5,497 nt of DNA from an uncultured bacterium (GCA_913009675.1 CAJVXD010000098.1:1-5497); one strand, 5' to 3'. Shown: positions 1 through 5,472, counted from the first letter of the stretch. The notes: generated from the letters alone by a model not told the origin. A program made the numbers and translations.

Positions 1-112
1 GCGAGATGTCATCTGTGAATAATAGAGACGTGTGAATCGAGTAGCATCTATTTTGGTCGTGCGTTGTTATCTGGTGCGACTATCGTGAGTGTCTTGTTCT
101 TTTTTTTTTTTT
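1..112. other. Probable sequencing noise plus poly-T upstream of an adapter
   Basis: No gene or recognisable motif is visible in 1-99, and a run of 13 T occupies 100-112 directly before the Illumina P5 sequence. Read on the minus strand, the order is genomic insert, adapter, poly-A, then arbitrary bases, which is what a read gives when it runs past the end of a short library fragment. Flow-cell P5 oligos also carry a T spacer in this position. I infer that these bases are artefactual and should be trimmed. Alternatively 1-99 could be real DNA joined chimerically, but nothing in it supports that. Confidence 0.8.
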
Positions 113-170
113 AATGATACGGCGACCACCGAGATCTACACTCTTTCCCTACACGACGCTCTTCCGATCT
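113..170 (+). other. Illumina P5 / TruSeq universal adapter contamination
   Basis: These 58 bases match, as I recall the published oligo, the whole Illumina universal adapter. It runs from the P5 flow-cell part (starting AATGATACGGCGACCACC) into the Read 1 primer part (ending ACGACGCTCTTCCGATCT), with no mismatch that I can see. It is synthetic DNA left untrimmed in the assembly. Genomic sequence begins at 171, exactly where an insert would be ligated. Translated on the minus strand, the adapter gives a peptide containing SEERRVGKECRSRW, a recurring contaminant string in predicted proteomes. Confidence 0.98.
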
Positions 171-171
171 G

Positions 172-537
172 GTCAGGAGTTTCAGTAAAGAAGGATCTGA
201 TTTTGCCTCAGCTAATGATATCAAGATTGTAAAGATGCCTGAAATGACTAAAACGCCGGATTGGTTTGCTGCTGTAAGAGGCCGTCTTTCGAAAGACGTG
301 TATATAAGTATAGACCTCGATGTATTTGACCCTTCTTTTATGCCTTCTGTGGGCAATCCTGAACCAGGCGGCATATCCTGGTACGATTTTTTAAATGCCA
401 TCCGCTATATTGTACAGGATAGGCAAATCGTAGGTTTTGACATAGTTGAGCTCTCTCCGTTAGAGGACATAGTAGCTCCGGATTTTATGGCTGCAAGGCT
501 TATATATAAGATCCTGGGCTACATCTTTTTTCTATAA
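172..537 (+). CDS. Agmatinase/arginase-family ureohydrolase, C-terminal fragment
   Basis: This is the last 121 codons of a ureohydrolase, a Mn-dependent enzyme that hydrolyses a guanidino group to release urea; in agmatinase it converts agmatine to putrescine in the cytoplasm. Visible family marks are an opening VRSFSKE (compare the usual G-[IV]-R-S), the metal-binding SIDLDVFDP block with Asp at fragment residues 48, 50 and 53, the PEPGG turn, and DIVELSP with the conserved Glu at about 93. The earlier metal ligands (GGDH and DAHxD motifs) and roughly 160-170 residues are missing because the contig breaks at the adapter, not because the gene is broken. The frame is open from 172. The first in-frame Met (235) lies inside the domain and is not a real start. 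The DIVELSP and PEPGG region looks more like agmatinase than arginase, but the substrate cannot be fixed from this part. The downstream gene starts 21 bases after the stop, so the two are probably co-transcribed. Confidence 0.88.
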   Translation, partial: VRSFSKEGSDFASANDIKIVKMPEMTKTPDWFAAVRGRLSKDVYISIDLDVFDPSFMPSVGNPEPGGISWYDFLNAIRYIVQDRQIVGFDIVELSPLEDIVAPDFMAARLIYKILGYIFFL

Positions 538-558
538 GAAGTTTCTATTCTAAGTGAT

Positions 559-1533
559 ATGGTAAGGTTACTTATCCTGCTTATTTGCGTACTCGTAACT
601 TCAGGTTTATGCTCAATGGTGGAGGCTGCTATATTGAGCCTTCCACTTGTGAAGGCCAGGATCTTATCTGAGCAGAAACGCAAGGGGTCAAAGGACCTGC
701 TTATAATAAAAGAAAATATCCATAGTGCGATTGCGACTATTGTTGTATTGAATAACTCGGTTAATATAGTTGGTTCGATATTCATGGGCCGCGAGGCATT
801 GAGGCTGTTTGGAAACGAATGGCTGGCTGTATCTTCGGCAGGGCTTACCTTTTTGATTATAGTCGTATCAGAGATGATACCAAAGGCCGTCGGAGAACAT
901 TACAAGGTCAGGGTCTCTCTTTCAAGTGCAAAGACCTTGAGAGGGGTTATCTGGATATTGAGCCCTTTAATACGGGGATTGGTGGTTTTAACGAGTATTT
1001 TCACGAAGAGATCGAGCGTGCCGAAGGTTACAGAGGAAGAGATAAAGATCATGCTGAGGCTTGGACGTGATGCAGGCACAGTGGAGGTAGATGAGGAGAA
1101 ACTTTGCAACAAGGTATTTAAACTTAATGATGTAAGGGCATCCCATATCATGAGGCCTATAGATAATATTTACGCATTGCCAGCCGATGTTAGACTGCTT
1201 GAACTAAAGGATTCGATACTGAATGCGCAATACAGCAGGATTGCAGTCTATAAAGATAAGCCCTCAAAGATAATAGGGATTGTTCAACAGAGGGTTTTGC
1301 TGCGCGAGATAGCCAAGGATAACTATGAAGCCATGGTAGGGGATTTTATGCGAAGGCCGATATTTATCGATGAAAATGAAAAGGCAGATGTCCTCTTGAC
1401 TAAATTTCAGGCCTATCACCAGCACCTTTTTATCGTGCAGGATAGGTCTAAGAAAAACATAGGCATTGTTTCCATGGAGGATGTTTTAGAGGAACTTTTC
1501 GGAGAGATTTACGACGAGAAAGACAAGATTTAG
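559..1533 (+). CDS. DUF21/CNNM-domain membrane protein with CBS pair (CorC/HlyC-like), no CorC_C domain
   Basis: A 324-residue inner-membrane protein of the CNNM/CorC (old name hemolysin C) family, members of which are linked to Mg2+ or Co2+ efflux. The DUF21 domain covers about residues 1-150, with hydrophobic segments near 2-27, 57-77, 88-110 and 127-147. It carries the family marks SMVEAAILSL (19-28) and SEMIPK (104-109). A short helical linker (GTVEVDEEKLCNKVFKLNDV, 173-192) leads into CBS 1 (about 196-252, opening SHIMRP) and CBS 2 (about 260-318, closing with EDVLEELFGEIYDE). The protein ends there: the C-terminal CorC_HlyC domain of most 420-450 residue relatives is absent, although short forms are known. 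CBS pairs in this family bind ATP-Mg and gate transport. The ATG at 559 is the first usable start after an in-frame stop at 535-537; no good Shine-Dalgarno precedes it, which fits read-through or coupling from the agmatinase gene. Substrate specificity is inferred from the family only. Confidence 0.88.
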   Translation: MVRLLILLICVLVTSGLCSMVEAAILSLPLVKARILSEQKRKGSKDLLIIKENIHSAIATIVVLNNSVNIVGSIFMGREALRLFGNEWLAVSSAGLTFLIIVVSEMIPKAVGEHYKVRVSLSSAKTLRGVIWILSPLIRGLVVLTSIFTKRSSVPKVTEEEIKIMLRLGRDAGTVEVDEEKLCNKVFKLNDVRASHIMRPIDNIYALPADVRLLELKDSILNAQYSRIAVYKDKPSKIIGIVQQRVLLREIAKDNYEAMVGDFMRRPIFIDENEKADVLLTKFQAYHQHLFIVQDRSKKNIGIVSMEDVLEELFGEIYDEKDKI

Positions 1534-1570
1534 CCTGGCAGCTCTTCATACTGCCAGGGTTGCCTTTTTT
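1534..1570 (+). terminator. Rho-independent terminator after the DUF21/CBS gene
   Basis: A perfect 8-bp stem, CCTGGCAG (1534-1541) with CTGCCAGG (1551-1558), and a 9-base loop begin right after the TAG stop. Six T follow at 1565-1570 after a 6-base gap. The gap makes it imperfect. The same stem contains the last codons and stop of the convergent DJ-1-family gene. On the minus strand no T tract follows, so it probably works mainly for the plus-strand gene, perhaps also blocking convergent read-through. Confidence 0.65.
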
Positions 1571-2097
1571 ACTTTTTCTGCAGTCTCCCTGCCGATCAGT
1601 TGTTCCACTATTGCCAGCGAAAATGCCAATGCTGTTGCCGGGCCCCGGCTTGTAATAATATTCCCATCTATGACTACATTGTCTGTTTTATATGAGGCGT
1701 CCTCTCCGAGATGCGCTTGCATATCTGGGTAGCAGGTAGCGGCTTTATTTTTGAGTATACCTGTCGGGGCAAGCACTAAGGCAGGGGAGACGCAAATGGC
1801 TGCTATAATCTTTTTGCCGTTATTCATTTTTTGTATAAGACCCTGCACCTTTTCGGATAGTGCCAGATGGGTTGCTCCGGGCATACCCCCGGGGAATACA
1901 CATGCATCAAAATCTGAACCAGCTTCATCCAATTTAATATCTGCCGAGACCTCTATACCGTGAGAGCCCTGCACCTTTAAATCATCCAACCCACCCACAG
2001 TTACTTCTATGCCGGCCCTCCTTAATATATCCACAATAGTTATGCCCTCTATTTCCTCAAATCCGTCTGCCAGGACAACGATAACCTTCTTTTTCAT
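1546..2097 (-). CDS. DJ-1/PfpI (ThiJ/YajL-like) family protein
   Basis: A 183-residue cytoplasmic protein of the DJ-1 subgroup of the class I glutamine-amidotransferase-like fold, the usual length for the family. Members act in oxidative or carbonyl stress; chaperone, glyoxalase and deglycase activities have been claimed, the last being disputed. Visible marks are VVLADGFEEIE (7-17, Glu17 matching human DJ-1 Glu18), DILRRAG (23-29), FPGGMPGA (68-75), the nucleophile elbow AAICVSP (99-105) with Cys102 matching DJ-1 Cys106, and TSRGPATA (149-156). Near the human His126 position this protein has CYPD, as bacterial YajL-type members do. The start is well fixed: AAAGGAGG lies 5 bases before the ATG. 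It converges on the DUF21/CBS gene (stop-to-stop distance 12 bases) and diverges from the antiporter gene, so it is probably monocistronic. Its exact activity cannot be read from sequence; other PfpI members are proteases or hydratases, but the motif set favours DJ-1/YajL. Confidence 0.93.
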   Translation of the reverse strand: MKKKVIVVLADGFEEIEGITIVDILRRAGIEVTVGGLDDLKVQGSHGIEVSADIKLDEAGSDFDACVFPGGMPGATHLALSEKVQGLIQKMNNGKKIIAAICVSPALVLAPTGILKNKAATCYPDMQAHLGEDASYKTDNVVIDGNIITSRGPATALAFSLAIVEQLIGRETAEKVKKATLAV

Positions 2098-2102
2098 CGA
2101 GG

Positions 2103-2110
2103 CCTCCTTT
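2103..2110 (-). promoter_or_regulatory. Strong Shine-Dalgarno of the DJ-1-family gene
   Basis: On the minus strand AAAGGAGG sits 5 bases before the ATG whose complement is at 2095-2097. It is the best ribosome binding site in the window and settles the start codon. Confidence 0.85.
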
Positions 2111-2120
2111 CCCGACTATG

Positions 2121-2150
2121 ATTTTATCACCAAGTTGACAGTTTTGACAA
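2121..2150 (-). promoter_or_regulatory. Putative sigma70-type promoter of the DJ-1-family gene
   Basis: On the minus strand TTGTCA (complement of 2145-2150) is followed after 18 bases by TAAAAT (complement of 2121-2126). Each is one mismatch from consensus. Transcription would begin near 2114, giving a leader of about 17 bases that contains the Shine-Dalgarno. TGTCAA occurs twice in the -35 and spacer region at a 9-base period (on the plus strand TTGACA at 2135-2140 and 2144-2149). This could be a binding site or an accident. Confidence 0.45.
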
Positions 2151-2211
2151 TAGAAAAATTATCAAGATAAGGAACAGTTGTCTTCTAATGTCCCTAGTTT
2201 TATTTATTTGC

Positions 2212-2239
2212 TTGATTTTAATGGAGTTTATTTTATAAT
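2212..2239 (+). promoter_or_regulatory. Putative sigma70-type promoter of the antiporter gene
   Basis: TTGATT (2212-2217) and a perfect TATAAT (2234-2239) are separated by 16 bases. Transcription would start near 2246, which is the first base of the hairpin described next. The position between divergent genes and about 45 bases before the antiporter start supports it. Confidence 0.6.
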
Positions 2240-2245
2240 GATGAA

Positions 2246-2275
2246 GGCTCCTAGAAAGAGTAGGAGCCCTATTTT
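2246..2275 (+). promoter_or_regulatory. Hairpin at the predicted 5' end of the antiporter mRNA
   Basis: GGCTCCTA (2246-2253) and TAGGAGCC (2261-2268) form a perfect 8-bp stem with a 7-base loop, followed by CTATTTTATTAGG. If the promoter call is right, the mRNA begins with this stem, leaving about 16 bases up to the start codon region. A 5'-terminal stem could protect the message from decay, as for E. coli ompA. Because of the U-rich bases after it, it could instead be a weak terminator or attenuator; the U tract is interrupted, which argues against an efficient terminator. Confidence 0.55.
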
Positions 2276-2278
2276 ATT

Positions 2279-2282
2279 AGGA
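2279..2282 (+). promoter_or_regulatory. Ribosome binding site that chooses between two adjacent ATGs
   Basis: AGGA at 2279-2282 lies only 2 bases before the ATG at 2285 but 5 bases before the ATG at 2288. The second is the better-spaced start, so the protein probably begins MDILLLLG rather than MMDILLLLG. Confidence 0.55.
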
Positions 2283-2287
2283 AAATG

Positions 2288-3928
2288 ATGGATATATTAT
2301 TATTATTAGGTATTGCAATATTTTTAGGGACACTTGGCGGAAAGATCTTTCAAAGATTAAAGATCCCGCAGGTAGTAGGCTATATAGTTATAGGGCTCTT
2401 GCTGGGGAAATCCTTCTTCGGTTTTTTTCAAGACAGGATTATACAAACATTAGATCCCTTCGTCAGTGTTGCCCTTGGCATAATCGGTTTTATAATCGGT
2501 GCTGAGCTAAAGGCAGATATCTTTAAAAAACAAGGCAGGCCTATCTATTCTATTCTTTTCGGGGAAGGGTTGTTCGCCTTTTTTACCGTAACAATCTTAG
2601 TTACCCTCGTCACGAAAAAATTATATCTTGGACTCTTATTCGGCGCTATCGCCTCTGCTACAGACCCTGCTACAACAGTAAATGTGTTATGGGAATACAA
2701 ATCAAAAGGCCCTCTTACGACAACGCTCCTCGCTATAGTGGCGTTGGATGATGCACTTGCCCTTATGATATATGGTTTTGCGAGCGTGTTCGCAAAGTCC
2801 CTTATTATGAAGGAACACCTGTCTATATTGCATAGTATAGGGACGCCTTTTATGGAAATAGGTATCTCTGCCCTGATAGGGATATCGGGCGGATATATAC
2901 TTTTTCATCTTATAAGATTGATAAAGGATAAAAATCTCATATTGCCCCTTTCCCTCGGTGTAATAATTGCAGTAGTAGGCCTTGCTGATTTTTTAAAGGT
3001 AGACCTTATCCTCTCAAGCATGATACTTGGCGTTACATTGATTAATATAGCCCCTAAAGAAGGAGGGGTCGTATCCGAATCTATAAAGAAGTTTAGCCCG
3101 CCGGTTTATATACTGTTTTTTGTCCTTGTAGGCACCCGTTTAGATATAAAACTCTTTGCGCAGGTCAGTATAGCTGTTCTTTCGGTTGTCTATGTCCTGG
3201 GGCGCTCGACAGGAAAGATGCTGGGTGCGTTTTTAGGCGGGATCGTTGGCAAGGCACAGCATGTTGTTACCAAATACATAGGCCTGGGTCTCTTTGCACA
3301 AGCAGGGGTTGCTATAGGCCTGGCTATTTCCGTATATCACAATCTAAGTAAGCTGGGGCCCGGGCCTACCCATATAGGTTTTATCCTGATAAATGCCATT
3401 GTGGCAACGACATTTATAGTCCAGATCATAGGGCCTCCTTGCGTAAAATTAGCTATCCAGAAGGCCGGGGAAACAGGCAGGGCAGTGACAGAAGAGGATA
3501 TTATAGAATCGTATAAGGTAAATGACCTTATGGGAAAGGATTTCGATGTCATAAAAGAACAAACGCCTTTGTATTCAATCGTAGAGATATTCAAGAACAG
3601 CGAATCCTATCATATCTGCGTTGTTGACAACGACAATAATCTACTCGGTATCATTTCCCTCGGAGAGTTAAGAGTCGTCTTCCATGAACAGGAAGACGCA
3701 CTGGACAATCTGGTAGTGGCAAGGGATATCGCTGAGCCGGCTACAACATTGCTCTACGCAGATCAGCCATTGAAGGAGGCCATAGATATATTCAGAAGGA
3801 AGGAGCTTGATTTTATGCCCGTCCTGAAGGATCCTTCATCCCGTCAGCTTGTAGGTGTCATGCATTACCGCTCGACAATGTCAAATATAGAGAAAGAGCT
3901 ATTAAGCCGCCAGGGCAACCTTCAATAA
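2288..3928 (+). CDS. CPA2-type cation/proton antiporter with C-terminal CBS pair
   Basis: A 546-residue (547 from the ATG at 2285) inner-membrane exchanger that should swap Na+ or K+ for protons and so set cytoplasmic pH and salt. Numbering from 2285, residues 1-392 form the Na+/H+ exchanger domain with about 12-13 hydrophobic segments. It opens with the family pattern GGKIFQRLKIPQVVGYIVIG (18-37). The unwound-helix motif ATDPATT (125-131) and the ion-binding pair LDDALAL (154-160; Asp155, Asp156) are both present. The double Asp is typical of electrogenic NapA/NhaA-type members, in contrast to the Asn-Asp of CPA1. GRSTGKMLGA (306-315, Lys311) and FAQAGVAIGLA (337-347) fit the core helices. 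After a linker, two CBS domains follow (about 412-466 and 478-540, the second opening ARDIAEPATTLLYADQPL), a cytoplasmic pair likely to bind an adenine nucleotide. Kef-type relatives usually have RCK/TrkA-N domains instead. It has its own promoter and no clear terminator downstream, so transcription may continue into the exporter gene. Confidence 0.9.
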   Translation: MDILLLLGIAIFLGTLGGKIFQRLKIPQVVGYIVIGLLLGKSFFGFFQDRIIQTLDPFVSVALGIIGFIIGAELKADIFKKQGRPIYSILFGEGLFAFFTVTILVTLVTKKLYLGLLFGAIASATDPATTVNVLWEYKSKGPLTTTLLAIVALDDALALMIYGFASVFAKSLIMKEHLSILHSIGTPFMEIGISALIGISGGYILFHLIRLIKDKNLILPLSLGVIIAVVGLADFLKVDLILSSMILGVTLINIAPKEGGVVSESIKKFSPPVYILFFVLVGTRLDIKLFAQVSIAVLSVVYVLGRSTGKMLGAFLGGIVGKAQHVVTKYIGLGLFAQAGVAIGLAISVYHNLSKLGPGPTHIGFILINAIVATTFIVQIIGPPCVKLAIQKAGETGRAVTEEDIIESYKVNDLMGKDFDVIKEQTPLYSIVEIFKNSESYHICVVDNDNNLLGIISLGELRVVFHEQEDALDNLVVARDIAEPATTLLYADQPLKEAIDIFRRKELDFMPVLKDPSSRQLVGVMHYRSTMSNIEKELLSRQGNLQ

Positions 3929-3980
3929 ACAAGATCTTAGAAAAATCTGTCAGGATATTAATCGATCCCCAATCTCTCTT

Positions 3981-4000
3981 AGCTAATCTCAGCTAATCTT
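3981..4000. repeat. Tandem 10-base direct repeat
   Basis: AGCTAATCTC and AGCTAATCTT stand directly side by side, 9 of 10 bases identical. The period is about one DNA helical turn, as for paired binding sites on one face of the helix, but two copies of an AT-rich word can also arise by chance or slippage. Confidence 0.5.
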
Positions 4001-4196
4001 TTCCGGATATCTCCAGTTCTTTTTAGGTGTTAAAGTCATAAAGGCAGTGATAAAATATAGATTAGATGTGTTGTTCGCATCACGGATCGGAGAGATCTCT
4101 TTTTATATGCTCAAGGACAATTTTGTTAATATCTGTAAGATCGAAGAGGGCCTAAAACCAACGCATTCCATAGAGGAATCAGAGGTAGAAAAATAA
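3987..4196 (+). pseudogene. Truncated NifX/NafY-like (dinitrogenase Fe-Mo cofactor family) C-terminal fragment
   Basis: A frame open for 69 codons, ending in TAA at 4194-4196, encodes GVKVIKAVIKYRLDVLF, then ASRIGEISFYMLKDNFV, then an acidic tail ending in EVEK. This resembles the second half of the NifX/NafY-type fold (PF02579), where a helix leads into a strand (xDVLxxxxIG) and then xxLKxxxV; I recognise it by pattern only. The domain is normally about 100 residues, alone or fused to the C-terminus of cation diffusion facilitators, and only about 50-60 are here. There is no good start: GTG at 4047 would give 49 residues with a poorly spaced AAGG, and ATG at 4107 is internal. An overlapping frame just upstream (from about 3931) reads ILEKSVRILID, faintly like a cation diffusion facilitator C-terminal region, so this may be a deletion relic of such a gene. 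It overlaps the exporter start by one base (TAATG), which would allow translational coupling. Alternatively it is a genuine small protein. Confidence 0.45.
4181..4186 (+). promoter_or_regulatory. Ribosome binding site of the heavy-metal exporter
   Basis: AGAGGT ends 9 bases before the ATG at 4196 and lies within the last codons of the small upstream ORF. It supports 4196 as the start together with the TAATG stop/start overlap. Confidence 0.5.
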
Positions 4197-5224
4197 TGGA
4201 GATCTTAATAGATAATTTAAAACACGGTTTGATGATTACTGTCTTTGTCTTTGTCATGATGATGTTTATTGATTATCTCAACGTCCTGACGAAAGGGAAG
4301 ATGAGCAGGGTGATTAAAGGAGGCGTATCCAGGCAGTATATTATGGCCTCATTCCTGGGGGTAACCCCTGGGTGTCTCGGAGCGTTTATGAACGTGTCTT
4401 TCTATGTCAGGGGACTTATTTCTTTCGGGGCCATTGTAGGCGGGATGATAGCGACATCCGGAGACGAGGCCTTTGTAATGCTGGCGATGTTTCCCGGTAA
4501 GGCCTTGATCTTGTTCGGTATTTTATTTTTGCTGGGCATTATTTTTGCTTATATTACCGATAAGATAGTGCCTATATTAAAGATAAAACCGTGCCAGGAG
4601 TGCGAACTTTCAGGCCTCCACCCACAGGATGAATGCGCGTGTTTTAACTTTAGAGAGGTGTTAGGACATATAAAAAAGATATCATTAAACAGATTTTTAC
4701 TTTTGACTCTTTTAGTCGTGGTCTGTTACGGTTTTATTTCAGGTTTGATCGGGCCTAACAGTTGGAACTGGCAGAGGGTTACATTCGTTCTGCTCCTTTC
4801 ATTGGCCGGGTTTATAGTTATCACGGTCCCGGAGCACTACTTAGAAAAGCACATATGGGAACATATCGCAAAGAGACATCTATGGAGGATATTCTTGTGG
4901 AGTTTTGGCGTATTGCTTCTCATGGATATCGGCCTGAGGTTCTGGGATTTAGATATCTTTGTAAAGACGCACATGTTCTGGGTGTTCCTGATAGCCGGTT
5001 TAGTAGCAATGATCCCGGAATCCGGGCCTCATCTGATTTTTGTAATGATGTTTGCAAGAGGCCTGGTGCCTTTCTCCGTGCTTCTAACCAGCTCCATTAT
5101 CCAGGATGGCCATGGGATGCTTCCTCTCTTATCCTACAGCGTAAAGGATTCCGTATTGATAAAGCTGTTTAATCTGGTTATTGGATTAGGGATAGGTATT
5201 ATATTGTATTCTCTGGGGTTTTAA
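4196..5224 (+). CDS. Putative 10-TM heavy-metal/manganese exporter (ArsP_2 family, PF11449)
   Basis: A 342-residue integral membrane protein of the family annotated as putative 10-TM heavy-metal exporter or putative manganese transporter; related proteins are sometimes called arsenic efflux proteins. About ten hydrophobic segments are visible (roughly 10-30, 47-70, 72-98, 103-128, 165-187, 194-211, 229-247, 257-273, 276-302, 313-340). Family marks are VTPGCLGAF (56-64), SFGAIVGGMIATSGDEAF (76-93), VPEHYLEKHIWEH (211-223), IPESGPHLIFV (273-283) and QDGHGMLPLLSYSVKD (303-318). The two halves look like an inverted duplication: TPGC...SGDEAF in the first answers IPESGPH...QDGHG in the second, so the Asp, Glu and His residues probably form the metal path. 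A loop at 133-149 holds Cys133, Cys136, Cys147 and Cys149 with His142, a plausible metal-binding patch. The substrate is not proven from sequence. The start is supported by AGAGGT 9 bases upstream and the TAATG overlap with the NifX-like fragment. Confidence 0.88.
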   Translation: MEILIDNLKHGLMITVFVFVMMMFIDYLNVLTKGKMSRVIKGGVSRQYIMASFLGVTPGCLGAFMNVSFYVRGLISFGAIVGGMIATSGDEAFVMLAMFPGKALILFGILFLLGIIFAYITDKIVPILKIKPCQECELSGLHPQDECACFNFREVLGHIKKISLNRFLLLTLLVVVCYGFISGLIGPNSWNWQRVTFVLLLSLAGFIVITVPEHYLEKHIWEHIAKRHLWRIFLWSFGVLLLMDIGLRFWDLDIFVKTHMFWVFLIAGLVAMIPESGPHLIFVMMFARGLVPFSVLLTSSIIQDGHGMLPLLSYSVKDSVLIKLFNLVIGLGIGIILYSLGF

Positions 5225-5319
5225 TGTGTCAAACGAGATAATCTATAAAGTAAGGATTTGTAATACTTTCAATGTTAGGTGACAGTCTCAGACCTTCCGG
5301 CATAGCAGGCTGTGGGGAC

Positions 5320-5357
5320 GTAAGATTGCCCCGGCGTGACAATCTTACTCCGTTTTT
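5320..5357 (+). terminator. Terminator-like hairpin downstream of the exporter gene
   Basis: GTAAGATTG (5320-5328) and CAATCTTAC (5340-5348) form a perfect 9-bp stem with an 11-base GC-rich loop. TCCG and then five T (5353-5357) follow. It lies about 95 bases after the exporter stop, so it probably ends that transcript. The 4-base gap before the T run and the AT-rich stem make it weaker than a textbook case. Confidence 0.55.
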
Positions 5358-5468
5358 AGCCTCGCTCGTTTTTTTGGGCTGTGGCCCGTGAGAAAAGCCT
5401 CTTTATTTTTTGCGGGCATGGTGTCCTTTTGCCGTCAGGCAAAAGGACGAGCAAAAAATAAAACGGAG
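5348..5468. repeat. Nested inverted repeats forming a long interrupted palindrome
   Basis: Three arms pair in nested order: CTCCGTTTT (5348-5356) with AAAACGGAG (5460-5468); TTTATTTTTTGC (5402-5413) with GCAAAAAATAAA (5451-5462); and GTCCTTTTGCC (5423-5433) with GGCAAAAGGAC (5438-5448) around a GTCA loop. All arms match perfectly; the outer two share three bases on the right side, so they cannot all pair fully at once. The left side carries an extra 45 bases including seven T (5369-5375) and a small GGGC/GCCC hairpin (5376-5387). No protein frame is evident. It may be a cluster of terminators, a structured RNA, or a MITE-like or palindromic intergenic element; the sequence alone does not decide. 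Confidence 0.6.
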
Positions 5469-5472
5469 AGAA

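Noticed and set aside
519..785. Minus-strand 88-codon frame across the agmatinase/DUF21 gene junction.
   Set aside because: It is antisense to the well-supported DUF21 domain start and shows no family resemblance.
2702..2908. Minus-strand 68-codon frame inside the antiporter gene, and similar frames at 819-1070, 900-1151, 1751-1963, 3337-3594 and 4762-5172.
   Set aside because: All lie within genes with clear protein-family motifs in another frame; none has a convincing ribosome site or recognisable domain.
4090..4105. AGAGATCTCT followed by TTTTT, resembling a terminator inside the NifX-like fragment.
   Set aside because: The palindrome has no loop, so the usable stem would be only about 3 bp, and it lies within an open frame that continues to the exporter start.
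5226..5279. GTTAGGT at 5274-5280 fits the integron attC core pattern GTTRRRY.
   Set aside because: No complementary RYYYAAC core or attC-like paired arms occur at a suitable distance, and no integrase or cassette context is present.
5224..5282. Possible start of another gene (GTG at 5226, reading SNEIIYKVRICNTFNV, stop within 19 codons) right after the exporter.
   Set aside because: The frame is very short, resembles no family I know and runs into palindromic non-coding DNA; the GGGG upstream alone is weak support.
5364..5400. Possible tRNA-like or riboswitch-like fold around the GGGC/GCCC hairpin.
   Set aside because: No tRNA arms, T-loop or CCA-end pattern, and no riboswitch consensus that I recognise.
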